From the NCBI GenBank assembly GCA_964536465.1, contig CAZHXQ010000021.1, positions 1 through 25,682 of the forward strand: 25,682 bases of DNA, given 5' to 3'. The position numbers and the translations under genes were made by a program. The stretch comes from Mesolinea sp964536465. GTDB lineage: Bacteria > Chloroflexota > Anaerolineae > Anaerolineales > Anaerolineaceae. Positions 7,934 to 14,780 of the stretch are shown here, piece by piece. Position 1 is the stretch's first letter. The number at the start of each line of letters is the position of its first letter. A model generated the notes under the pieces. It saw only the letters and a program-made list of their open reading frames with translations. It searched no databases and was not told where the DNA came from.

Positions 7934-9475
7934 TCAAAGCTGCCCTAATTTCACCAGTTCTGGTCGAATAACCAAAGCGGCAACCACCAGCCCCAACCCT
8001 CCGCCGGCAATCGCGCCAATGAAAGTCCCCGAAATTTGCGGCACAAAAGCCAGGACCGCAAAAGCAACCGCGCCGCCAAGCACTGCTCCAAGCAGACCCC
8101 GCAGCAGCGACTTCGAGAGGTTGAGTTTGAATGATAAGAAGGGATTCAAGAGGAACAAGAGCAGCAGCGACAAAAAAGTGTAAGACAGGGTATTCGCAGC
8201 CGCGATCCCCCGCGCCTGAAGGGCTGGCGACAAAACCAGGCTTATCAAGATGAATAAGATCAGCGTGGCCACAGCGCCGATAAGCGGATATTTCGGCTTT
8301 TGGAAAGCGTAAAAACTGCGAACGAACAACTCGGCGATAGAATGGCCCACGATTCCAATCAGGTAGATTCGCGATACGTCCACCACCCGCATCGTGTCAA
8401 CCGGGTCTAAACCGAGGAAAGCCTGCACGGCTGGTTGCAGCACAACACCGGCAACAATTGCGATGGGTATCGTCAGTGCCAGCATCACCTGGGCCGCCCG
8501 TTCAATCTTATCTTTGAGTTCATCAAAGCGTTCACTGCTGAACAACTCCGACAGGGTGGGCAGAATGGCAGTAGCAATAGAAGTGCCGATTAAAGTTTGG
8601 GGGACCTGCATGATCCACCATCCGTAGGTCAGCGCGGTGACTGACCCTTCCTCGAGCCGTGAAGCAAAATTATCTGTTCCCAAAAAGATCAGCTGAATAC
8701 AAAACATGCTGACCAAGCGGGGAGCCATCATGCGGAAAACCTTGCGTGTTTCCGCGTCCTTAAAATCTACTTTTGGACTCCATTTGAAACGATACTTGAT
8801 CAGTGCTGGCAGTTGGATCAACAAGTGCAAGGCCGCGCCGATGATAACACCATAAACGAGACCATCAACCCCTAATCCAAACGCGGGTAAGGTGATTCCG
8901 CCAATTTGGTAACCTTCGCTTGGAGCCAAAAAAATGGCACCGAAAATCTGGCCGAGGTCGTAGAGCACGGGGGCGATCGCCGGGAAAAGAAAATGCTGAT
9001 TGGCTTGTAATCCTGCCATGACCAATCCGCTCAATGAAAAGATAAGCGTGGAGATCAGATTGAGGCGCAGTAACCGCACAGCGGTGTCGGTCTGGGCAGC
9101 GGTAAACCCTGGGGCAATGCCTAATTCGTTGGTAATTAAGGGCCTGGCCAGAATCGCCACCAGGATCGCCACGAACGCAGTGATAATAAATGCAATGTTT
9201 AATATATTGGAAAAAAGAGCCCAGGATTTCTCACGCCCTTTTTTGGTCAGCACCTCGCTGAGGATGGGGATAAAAGCAATCGCAAGCGCCCCACCAGAGA
9301 TGAGCATAAAGAGCATATCGGGCAGGTTGTTGGCAGCGTTAAAAACATCTAATTCAGCTGACAATCCAAACTGGCGGGAGATGATCATCTGCCTGGCAAC
9401 GCCCAGGACTTTATCGATCCCGAACAAGACGGCCAACAAAAGTGAAACTCTGGTAAGACGACTTAATTTTTTCAT
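7934..9475 (-). CDS. murJ: Lipid II flippase MurJ (MviN family)
   Basis: 513 residues, almost entirely hydrophobic and consistent with 14 transmembrane helices of the MOP-superfamily flippase that moves lipid II across the membrane for peptidoglycan synthesis. The N-terminus (KVLGVARQMIISRQFG near residues 22-37, then LDVFNAANNLPDMLFML) carries the conserved Arg and Asp/Asn residues of MurJ. PRLVSMFCIQL and the LPTLSELFSS segment near the middle are also typical. The open frame extends 23 codons upstream. I chose the ATG at 9475 because GGAG lies 5 nt before it and the homology starts there. Some Wzx-type flippases look similar, but the N-terminal motif favours MurJ. It appears monocistronic. 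Confidence 0.92.
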   Translation of the reverse strand: MKKLSRLTRVSLLLAVLFGIDKVLGVARQMIISRQFGLSAELDVFNAANNLPDMLFMLISGGALAIAFIPILSEVLTKKGREKSWALFSNILNIAFIITAFVAILVAILARPLITNELGIAPGFTAAQTDTAVRLLRLNLISTLIFSLSGLVMAGLQANQHFLFPAIAPVLYDLGQIFGAIFLAPSEGYQIGGITLPAFGLGVDGLVYGVIIGAALHLLIQLPALIKYRFKWSPKVDFKDAETRKVFRMMAPRLVSMFCIQLIFLGTDNFASRLEEGSVTALTYGWWIMQVPQTLIGTSIATAILPTLSELFSSERFDELKDKIERAAQVMLALTIPIAIVAGVVLQPAVQAFLGLDPVDTMRVVDVSRIYLIGIVGHSIAELFVRSFYAFQKPKYPLIGAVATLILFILISLVLSPALQARGIAAANTLSYTFLSLLLLFLLNPFLSFKLNLSKSLLRGLLGAVLGGAVAFAVLAFVPQISGTFIGAIAGGGLGLVVAALVIRPELVKLGQL

Positions 9476-9653
9476 AGCACTCCAATTAACTTTGTCAATT
9501 ATGCCACAAACTTGATTCCTGAACATGACAACGAAGCTGACCAATAGCGGGATCCCCTCATATCATGGCTGGCCATTGCTTCTTTTGAACCTGATCGTTA
9601 TGACCCTCTCGCCACGATATGCACGACCTGATCGCTGCTTTCGCGGCATGCTT

Positions 9654-9659
9654 TATAAT
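9654..9659 (+). promoter_or_regulatory. Candidate -10 box of the RNA-modification operon
   Basis: Perfect TATAAT, 23 nt before the ATG at 9683, with an AGGAA ribosome-binding site at 9675-9679 in between. No clear -35 box. The remaining 9476-9653 interval between this operon and murJ holds no recognisable gene or structured RNA; a candidate murJ -10 (CATAAT on the minus strand) is at 9498-9503. Confidence 0.4.
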
Positions 9660-9682
9660 TTCTTCTTAGAAAGCAGGAATCA

Positions 9683-10372
9683 ATGCCAGACACAGGTCGT
9701 TTATATATCGTTGCCACTCCCATCGGTCATCCTGACGAAATCACCTATCGGGCGGTCGAAGTACTCTCTCGGGTCAGCCTCATCATCTGTGAAGAGCGTA
9801 AGGTGGCTTCGCGCTTGCTCAAGACACTCGCTATTTCCAAGCCACTGCTCGAATTAAATGAACACAATGAAGAAGATATGATTGACCAGGTTTTGATGAA
9901 GCTGGCCGAAGGGCAGGAGTTGGCGTTGATTTCAGACTGCGGCACCCCCGTGTTTTCGGATCCGGGACGCAAGCTGCTTGAAGTAATGTACGGCTCCGGT
10001 ATACCGGTCACGCCTATCTCTGGTCCATCTTCATTGATGACCGCCATCTCGGTTTGCCCTTTCGATTTACGCCAATTTTATTTTCTGGGTTTTTTACCCC
10101 CAAAAACTGAGCAGCGAAGAACAGTCCTGCAAAGGCACAGCAATGCAACAGAGGCCCTGATTTTGATGGATACCCCTTATCGAATGGCAAAACTGCTCGA
10201 TGAGATCGCCTCTGCCTTTGGTAAAAATCAGACCATATTTCTGGCAACAGACCTGACCCTGCCAACTGAAAAAATTTTTCTGGGCCCCGTGCAGGAAATT
10301 CAGGCAAAGGTGGGAAAACGCAAAGCCGAATTCATCCTCATCATCGAAAAGAACCAGCGGAGGCGCTCATAA
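9683..10372 (+). CDS. Divergent RsmI-like tetrapyrrole-methylase-family methyltransferase
   Basis: 229 residues. RsmI 2'-O-methylates C1402 of 16S rRNA. The fold-defining motifs are present: RLYIVATPIG (6-15), TYRAVEVL (21-28), SDCGTPVFSDPG (84-95) and SGPSS (113-117). Several RsmI signature residues differ: ATPIGHPDE instead of ATPIGNLGD, EERKVAS instead of EDTRKT/SRKT, MDTPYRM (162-168) instead of YESPYRL, and TDLTLPTE instead of RELTKKFE. A canonical RsmI is encoded in the same window at 16382-17083, so this is a paralogue and may have another target or specificity. It is the first of four co-directional RNA-modification genes. A strong GGAGG at 10359-10363, inside its last codons, appears to serve the next gene. 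Confidence 0.75.
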   Translation: MPDTGRLYIVATPIGHPDEITYRAVEVLSRVSLIICEERKVASRLLKTLAISKPLLELNEHNEEDMIDQVLMKLAEGQELALISDCGTPVFSDPGRKLLEVMYGSGIPVTPISGPSSLMTAISVCPFDLRQFYFLGFLPPKTEQRRTVLQRHSNATEALILMDTPYRMAKLLDEIASAFGKNQTIFLATDLTLPTEKIFLGPVQEIQAKVGKRKAEFILIIEKNQRRRS

Positions 10373-10392
10373 CACCCCTTCAGTTTCTTCGT

Positions 10393-11481
10393 GTGCGTGA
10401 CAAAAAAGTCGAGCTGCCGGTCTATATGCCGGATGCGACCTATGGCTATGTGCGAGCTCTGACCAGCCATGACCTGCGGCAGGTCGGCCTGCCTGCTCTG
10501 ATGATGAACAGATCGGNNNNNNNNNNTCATTTGATGCAAAAACCAGGCTCGACGGTCATCCAGTCCCTGGGCGGACTGCATAGAATGGCTGACTGGGACG
10601 GGCTGATCATGACCGATTCAGGTGGCTTTCAGGCCTATTCCATGATTCGTCAGAATCCAAAATTTGGCAGTCTGACTCCGAAGGGCATCATATTTCGACC
10701 GGAAAATTCGAACCGTAAGCTCAACCTCAGCCCTGAAAAAAGCATCCAGCTTCAATTTGGCTATGGCTCAGATGTCCTCATCTGTCTTGACGACTGCACC
10801 CACATCAACGCCAGCTATCCGGAACAAAAAGAATCGGTTGAACGCACCATTGCCTGGGCTAAGCTGGCCAAGCAAACCTACCTTCAGCAGCTCAACTCCC
10901 GCAAGGTCGAGGAGAGTGAGCGGCCTTTGATCTTCGGTGTCATTCAAGGTGGCGCGGAAGCAGACCTGCGCCGGCAGTGCGCCGAAGCGTTGCTTGAAAT
11001 TGGTTTTGATGGCTTTGGATTTGGCGGCTGGCCTCTGGACGAAGAGTCTAACCTGATCACTGACATCCTCGAACTGGTCAGGTCGCTTATTCCACAAGAA
11101 TTCACCATTCACGCGCTTGGGATTGGTCATCCTGAAAGCATCGTCACCGCCTTTAAGATTGGCTACGAGATGTTCGATAGCGCCCTGCCCACCCGCGATG
11201 CTCGTCATGGGCGTCTGTATCGCAAGGACAGCATCAGGCTAACCCCAGATACCCCCGCGGGCTGGTTGAAGTTTACTTACATCAATACAGAAACTTTCAT
11301 CCGCGATCCCAACCCGATCGAAGAAGAATGTGACTGCCCTGTCTGTCAGGATTACAGCCTCGGATACCTATATCACCTCTACAAAATGCGGGATCCCTCC
11401 TACTTCCGGCTGGCAACCATGCACAACTTGCGCTTTATGACCCGTGTCATCGCAGACCTGAAGGAAAGCCATGGCAGCTGA
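10393..11481 (+). CDS. tgt: Divergent tRNA-guanine transglycosylase (contains assembly gap)
   Basis: About 362 codons as drawn. TGT swaps guanine-34 of GUN tRNAs for a 7-deazaguanine in queuosine synthesis. With numbering from the GTG at 10393, key residues are kept: Asp75 in TDSGGFQ, Asp133 in CLDDC, Gln185 in GVIQGG, the nucleophile Asp262 in MFDSALPTRDARHG, and zinc ligands Cys313, Cys315, Cys318 and His344. The base-pocket loop reads GGWPLDE (211-217) where standard enzymes have GGLSVGE, and the RNA-binding region before the zinc site is divergent. Substrate preference may therefore be non-standard. The start is uncertain: GTG 10393 has no ribosome-binding site, whereas GGAGG at 10359-10363 points to ATA at 10369 overlapping the previous stop as ATAA. 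Ten Ns interrupt the gene. Confidence 0.82.
   Translation: MRDKKVELPVYMPDATYGYVRALTSHDLRQVGLPALMMNRSXXXXHLMQKPGSTVIQSLGGLHRMADWDGLIMTDSGGFQAYSMIRQNPKFGSLTPKGIIFRPENSNRKLNLSPEKSIQLQFGYGSDVLICLDDCTHINASYPEQKESVERTIAWAKLAKQTYLQQLNSRKVEESERPLIFGVIQGGAEADLRRQCAEALLEIGFDGFGFGGWPLDEESNLITDILELVRSLIPQEFTIHALGIGHPESIVTAFKIGYEMFDSALPTRDARHGRLYRKDSIRLTPDTPAGWLKFTYINTETFIRDPNPIEEECDCPVCQDYSLGYLYHLYKMRDPSYFRLATMHNLRFMTRVIADLKESHGS
10510..10526. other. Assembly gap (10 Ns) preceded by probable adapter remnant
   Basis: Bases 10517-10526 are N. The seven bases before them, AGATCGG, equal the first seven bases of the common Illumina TruSeq adapter. TGTs normally read NTYHL here. The sequence gives N, six filler codons, then HL, so about 17 nt of artefact seem to replace about 5 real bases. 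The difference, 12, is a multiple of three, so the frame survives by luck. Confidence 0.8.
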
Positions 11482-12277
11482 AAAGACAGCAGAGCAGTTT
11501 ATCGCCAAAGTCCAGGAGAGCGCCAAGTATGCTCAATTGGACGCGGGTCTGGTCAGCCAAATTGCCCGGGAGGAGCTGAGAAATCAGAAGGACTGGCGCT
11601 CCGCCTTGAAAACAACCCGCACTCGCCTGCACCGCCTGACCGGCGCTTTCCTCACCCCCAAGATAGACTACGCGCAGTGGATTGAGAATTTCAAGTCATT
11701 GTCCCGTGAGAATGCCGAACAGTTCAAAAAAGCCAGTGCAAGCATGATGAAGCTGCATTTTTCTACCAAAGAGCGGCTTCCCTTTCTGGATTCTTTTTTC
11801 GTCACCTGTCTGCAAAGCCTGGGGCCGCTCACTTCGGTTTTGGACCTGGCCTGTGGGTTCAACCCGCTCGCTATACCCTGGATGCCGCTGGCTGCAAACT
11901 CAGTCTATTACGCCTGTGATGTCGTCGACCCACTGATTGTCTTTTTGGGAGAGTTTTTTTCTTTTACCGGTCAAACGGGCAGCGCTTTTACCTGTAACTT
12001 GCTGCGAACTATTCCTCAACAACACGTTCAGGTGGCTTTCATGCTGAAACTTCTGCCCATCCTCGACCAGGTTGATCCTGACGCTTCGGGCAACCTGCTG
12101 GAACAGGTCAACGCGGACCACCTGCTGATTTCTTATCCGTCAAAAAGCCTTGGAGGGCGTCAAAAAGGCATGAAACTGACCTATGCACAGCACTTTGAAC
12201 GCATCACCGCTGGAAAAGGATTTCAGATGCGCTCTTTTGAGTTTTCCAACGAAATCGCCTACCTGCTGTCCAGATGA
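11471..12277 (+). CDS. 16S rRNA (guanine-N7)-methyltransferase of the ArmA/Rmt (FmrO) family
   Basis: 268 residues, close to the 250-280 of ArmA and RmtA-H. These enzymes methylate N7 of G1405 in helix 44 of 16S rRNA in the 30S subunit and give high-level resistance to 4,6-disubstituted deoxystreptamine aminoglycosides. Family landmarks: an N-terminal helical domain with ALKTTRTRLHRLTGAFLTP (45-63), HFSTKERLPFLD (96-107), the SAM loop LDLACGFNPLA (124-134), ACD (148-150) for SAM ribose contact, FMLKLLPILDQ (190-200) and SYPSKSLGGRQKGM (221-234), followed by YAQHFER. The start has AAGGA 6 nt upstream and overlaps the end of tgt by 11 nt, so it is cotranscribed and perhaps coupled. There is no insertion sequence or resistance cassette nearby. 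The residue-level match is by eye from memory of RmtB; activity is inferred. Confidence 0.85.
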   Translation: MAAEKTAEQFIAKVQESAKYAQLDAGLVSQIAREELRNQKDWRSALKTTRTRLHRLTGAFLTPKIDYAQWIENFKSLSRENAEQFKKASASMMKLHFSTKERLPFLDSFFVTCLQSLGPLTSVLDLACGFNPLAIPWMPLAANSVYYACDVVDPLIVFLGEFFSFTGQTGSAFTCNLLRTIPQQHVQVAFMLKLLPILDQVDPDASGNLLEQVNADHLLISYPSKSLGGRQKGMKLTYAQHFERITAGKGFQMRSFEFSNEIAYLLSR

Positions 12278-12303
12278 ACCGGAACTCAGGAAGGAATGCC
12301 TCC

Positions 12304-12399
12304 ATGTCAAACACGACAGCCCGCTTCATTCCGCAGTGCCAGGTTTGGCCAATCTCAGTTTATTTATTTACAGGGAGACTCAAGCATGGGTCAGCCTGA
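12304..12399 (+). CDS. Possible 31-codon leader ORF before the RsmF-like gene
   Basis: This short frame starts with ATG at 12304, 8 nt after AAGGA (12291-12295), a good ribosome-binding arrangement. It ends with TGA at 12397-12399, 14 nt inside the downstream methyltransferase gene. The 31-residue product resembles nothing I know. It may couple translation from the Rmt-like gene to the next gene, or may be chance. The 108 bp between those genes holds nothing else I recognise. Confidence 0.2.
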   Translation: MSNTTARFIPQCQVWPISVYLFTGRLKHGSA

Positions 12400-13852
12400 C
12401 GAATTTAATTCGGCCCTACAACGCTATCAGCCTTATCTGAGTACGGAACAATTCGCCTCGCTAATGAGAGAGTCACAGCGGATTGCCCCTTCCGCTGTGC
12501 GCCTGAACTTGCTTTTGGCACAGACCTCCTCAGATCAGCGTCTGAATTACCTCAGCCAGAAATATGGCTGGAGCACAAAAACCCTGCCCTTCTCAGAAGA
12601 CTCACGCCAGATTCTCGACGCGCAGACTTCGCCCAGCCAGACGCGGGAATTCCTGCTCGGGCAATATTACCTGCAGGACGCGGCATCGCTCCTGCCGGTT
12701 TCGCTGTTCAGCCCCTCAAAAAACCGGCTGCTCAAACTGGATATGGCCGCTTCGCCCGGAGGGAAAACTACCCAGATGGTCGACCAGTCACTGGACCGGG
12801 ATTTCGTCATCGCCAATGATTCCGCCGCTTCACGCCTGCCAGCACTCAGGACCGTCCTGCAGAGCTGGGGTGCTGCCAACTACGCCATCACTAATTTTCC
12901 CGGGGAACGTTGGGGTGACTGGTACCCGCAAACTTTCGACCAGATTCTGTTGGACGCGCCCTGCAGCATGGAGAGCCTGCGGGCTTCCTCCAGCCATCCC
13001 CACCGTCCCATCAGTACTGATGAGCGCGCTCGCCTCGCCGGACGGCAGGAAGCCTTGCTGGTTTCAGCCGCGAAGGCCTTGAAAATCGGTGGCGAATTGG
13101 TTTATTCCACCTGCACTCTCGCCCCCGAAGAAAACGAAGCGGTGGTTTCGTCTTTACTGGAGGCCTACCCCGGTGCTTTTCATATCGACCCTGCTCCTGC
13201 CCGGCGGTATCAGGCGCACGGACTGGTTGAATTTGAAGGTCAGAATTTCAACCCTGACCTGGCGCATGCCTTACGGATCTGGCCTTTCCATTTTCAAACC
13301 AACGGGTTCTTTGCCGTGAAATTAATTAAAGATCAGGAAATATCTTCTGACCGCTCCAACCCGCCTGAGAGGGATTTCACCGCCACAGGTTTGAGTGTTC
13401 TGTCACCTCAGTTGGAACACGAATTAACCGCCTTCATCGCTGAGACCTATGGCTTCGATTTCGCGGGGCATCTCGAAGAACTCGGTCTGTGCCTGATGCG
13501 CAGGGAAAATACAATCCATCTCCTACCAGTGGGTTACTTAAGCAGCTTTGCCAGCTTGCCTTACAACGCCATCGGTCTGACGGTTGGTCGCTATATTCGC
13601 GATAAATTTGAAGCGAATGTAGGGTTCATCCTTCGGTTTGGAGCGGAGTTCTCCCGCAACATCTGGACCATACCGGAAGACCTGCTCGATCGCTGGATGA
13701 AAGGCTATGATATCCGTGGAGTCGAGCCGGCCGGATTCGAGCTTGGAACGGCGATCGCAGTGCGGGATAGTGAAGGAAATAACCTCGGTGCTGCCAAATA
13801 TTCAAGCAGACGCCTGCGAAATCTGCTACCTAACCGGCATATCAGCCAATGA
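12386..13852 (+). CDS. rsmF: RsmF-like 16S rRNA m5C methyltransferase (NOL1/NOP2/Sun family)
   Basis: 488 residues, like RsmF/YebU. The family forms 5-methylcytosine in rRNA using SAM and two cysteines; RsmF modifies C1407 of 16S rRNA and in some bacteria extra sites. The SAM motif is DMAASPGGKT (119-128). Motif IV is DAPC with Cys193 and motif VI is STCT with catalytic Cys243. Motif IV continues CSMES rather than the usual CSGEG. Residues 340-488 form a C-terminal extension like the RsmF PUA-type RNA-binding region, ending in LGAAKYSSRRLRNLLP. RsmB (C967) is an alternative but lacks this extension. An in-frame ATG at 12296 exists; I chose 12386 because GGGAG lies 8 nt upstream and MGQPDEF aligns with the family N-terminus. 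It is the last gene of the operon. Confidence 0.82.
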   Translation: MGQPDEFNSALQRYQPYLSTEQFASLMRESQRIAPSAVRLNLLLAQTSSDQRLNYLSQKYGWSTKTLPFSEDSRQILDAQTSPSQTREFLLGQYYLQDAASLLPVSLFSPSKNRLLKLDMAASPGGKTTQMVDQSLDRDFVIANDSAASRLPALRTVLQSWGAANYAITNFPGERWGDWYPQTFDQILLDAPCSMESLRASSSHPHRPISTDERARLAGRQEALLVSAAKALKIGGELVYSTCTLAPEENEAVVSSLLEAYPGAFHIDPAPARRYQAHGLVEFEGQNFNPDLAHALRIWPFHFQTNGFFAVKLIKDQEISSDRSNPPERDFTATGLSVLSPQLEHELTAFIAETYGFDFAGHLEELGLCLMRRENTIHLLPVGYLSSFASLPYNAIGLTVGRYIRDKFEANVGFILRFGAEFSRNIWTIPEDLLDRWMKGYDIRGVEPAGFELGTAIAVRDSEGNNLGAAKYSSRRLRNLLPNRHISQ

Positions 13853-13973
13853 AATGGATTCTGTGATCAGAAAACAGGCACTCTTGCTTGGTTATCTTGA
13901 TTATGCTGCCCTTTGACACGCTGCAGATGAGACTGGCTTGATACAGGGGCTTACGCGTAGCAGGCTGGTACCT

Positions 13974-14747
13974 TTAGCGAGGTTTGAGATTTGACCTGCC
14001 CAACAGGCGGTCACCCACATTCAACAGGATAGCACTCCCCGCCAAACAGGCCGTTTCCATTTGCAAAATGCTGTTCCCAAAGGAAATTTGTTGAAAACCA
14101 TATTTTTCAGCCAACGCGACTTCGGCCGCGCTAAAACCACCTTCGGGGCCAACCAGTAAGACCAAGGATCTCTCAATCTGCCCAGCCAGAGGCTCTAACA
14201 TTTCAGCTGAAATCTGTTGTACGATCGCTGTCCCCTCCCAGGCGATCAATTTCAACGCCTGACCGCTGGTTTGTTTGAGCATATCTTCGTAAACGTTTGC
14301 TGAAAATAATTCGGGCAGCCTGGAGCGCATGCTTTGTTGGGCTGCTTCGCGGGCGATTGACTCCAGCTTTTCCTGACGCGCCCGGTTGGTTTTCAGCTCT
14401 TTGATCGAAGATAGAGAGGAAACGTACGGGAAAAACCTGGCGACCCCCAATTCCGTTCCCTTCTGGATAATCCACTCAATCGTATCCCGCTCAGCAAGAC
14501 TAAACGCTACACTCAGCTTGATTACAGGCTCCGCGCGCCCAACCTGCTTGTCCATAATGTGTCCGGTGACCTGTTTGTTCCGGGTGTTGTCCAGTTGGAC
14601 AAGATACTCCCAGCCCGAGTTATCCAGCACAATGACAGCATCTTTTTCGTTTAAGTGAAATACTTTACGGATTTTCCTGGACAGTTCGTCAGGAAAAATC
14701 ACATTCCCCTCAACAATTTGTTCCGGAGGTAAGAAGAATCTGTTCAT
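13974..14747 (-). CDS. rsmE: 16S rRNA m3U1498 methyltransferase RsmE
   Basis: 257 residues, usual for RsmE. This SPOUT-family enzyme methylates N3 of U1498 in 16S rRNA, near the P site of the 30S subunit. The N-terminal PUA-like domain begins NRFFLPPEQI. The C-terminal trefoil-knot SAM site shows LVLLVGPEGGFSAAEV followed by FGNSILQMETA, where the standard motif is LGxRILRxETA. WIIQKGTELGVARFFP in the middle is also diagnostic. A GTG one codon upstream is possible, but the ATG at 14747 is the simpler start; the ribosome-binding site is weak. It lies 33 nt downstream of the pantothenate kinase gene in the same direction. It ends toward the RsmF-like gene with 121 bp between, in which I see no clear terminator. 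Confidence 0.93.
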   Translation of the reverse strand: MNRFFLPPEQIVEGNVIFPDELSRKIRKVFHLNEKDAVIVLDNSGWEYLVQLDNTRNKQVTGHIMDKQVGRAEPVIKLSVAFSLAERDTIEWIIQKGTELGVARFFPYVSSLSSIKELKTNRARQEKLESIAREAAQQSMRSRLPELFSANVYEDMLKQTSGQALKLIAWEGTAIVQQISAEMLEPLAGQIERSLVLLVGPEGGFSAAEVALAEKYGFQQISFGNSILQMETACLAGSAILLNVGDRLLGRSNLKPR

Positions 14748-14780
14748 CACCCGATTTTACCTGATAATCCGCCGACCGAT

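Noticed and set aside
9590..9635. Direct repeat of ACCTGATCG (near 9589 and 9626)
   Set aside because: Only two 9-bp copies with no further pattern; too short to call an operator or element.
10393..11481. DpdA-type DNA deazaguanine transglycosylase
   Set aside because: The CxCxxC...H zinc site and DMFD-like active-site layout of tRNA TGT are retained, and no Dpd or restriction genes are nearby.
11471..12277. Recently acquired resistance gene on a mobile element
   Set aside because: No transposase, integrase, terminal repeats or cassette features occur around it, and it overlaps tgt in frame with the operon.
12296..12385. 30-residue N-terminal extension of the RsmF-like protein from ATG 12296
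   Set aside because: The extra residues do not resemble the family and the ribosome-binding site spacing is poor, whereas GGGAG precedes ATG 12386.
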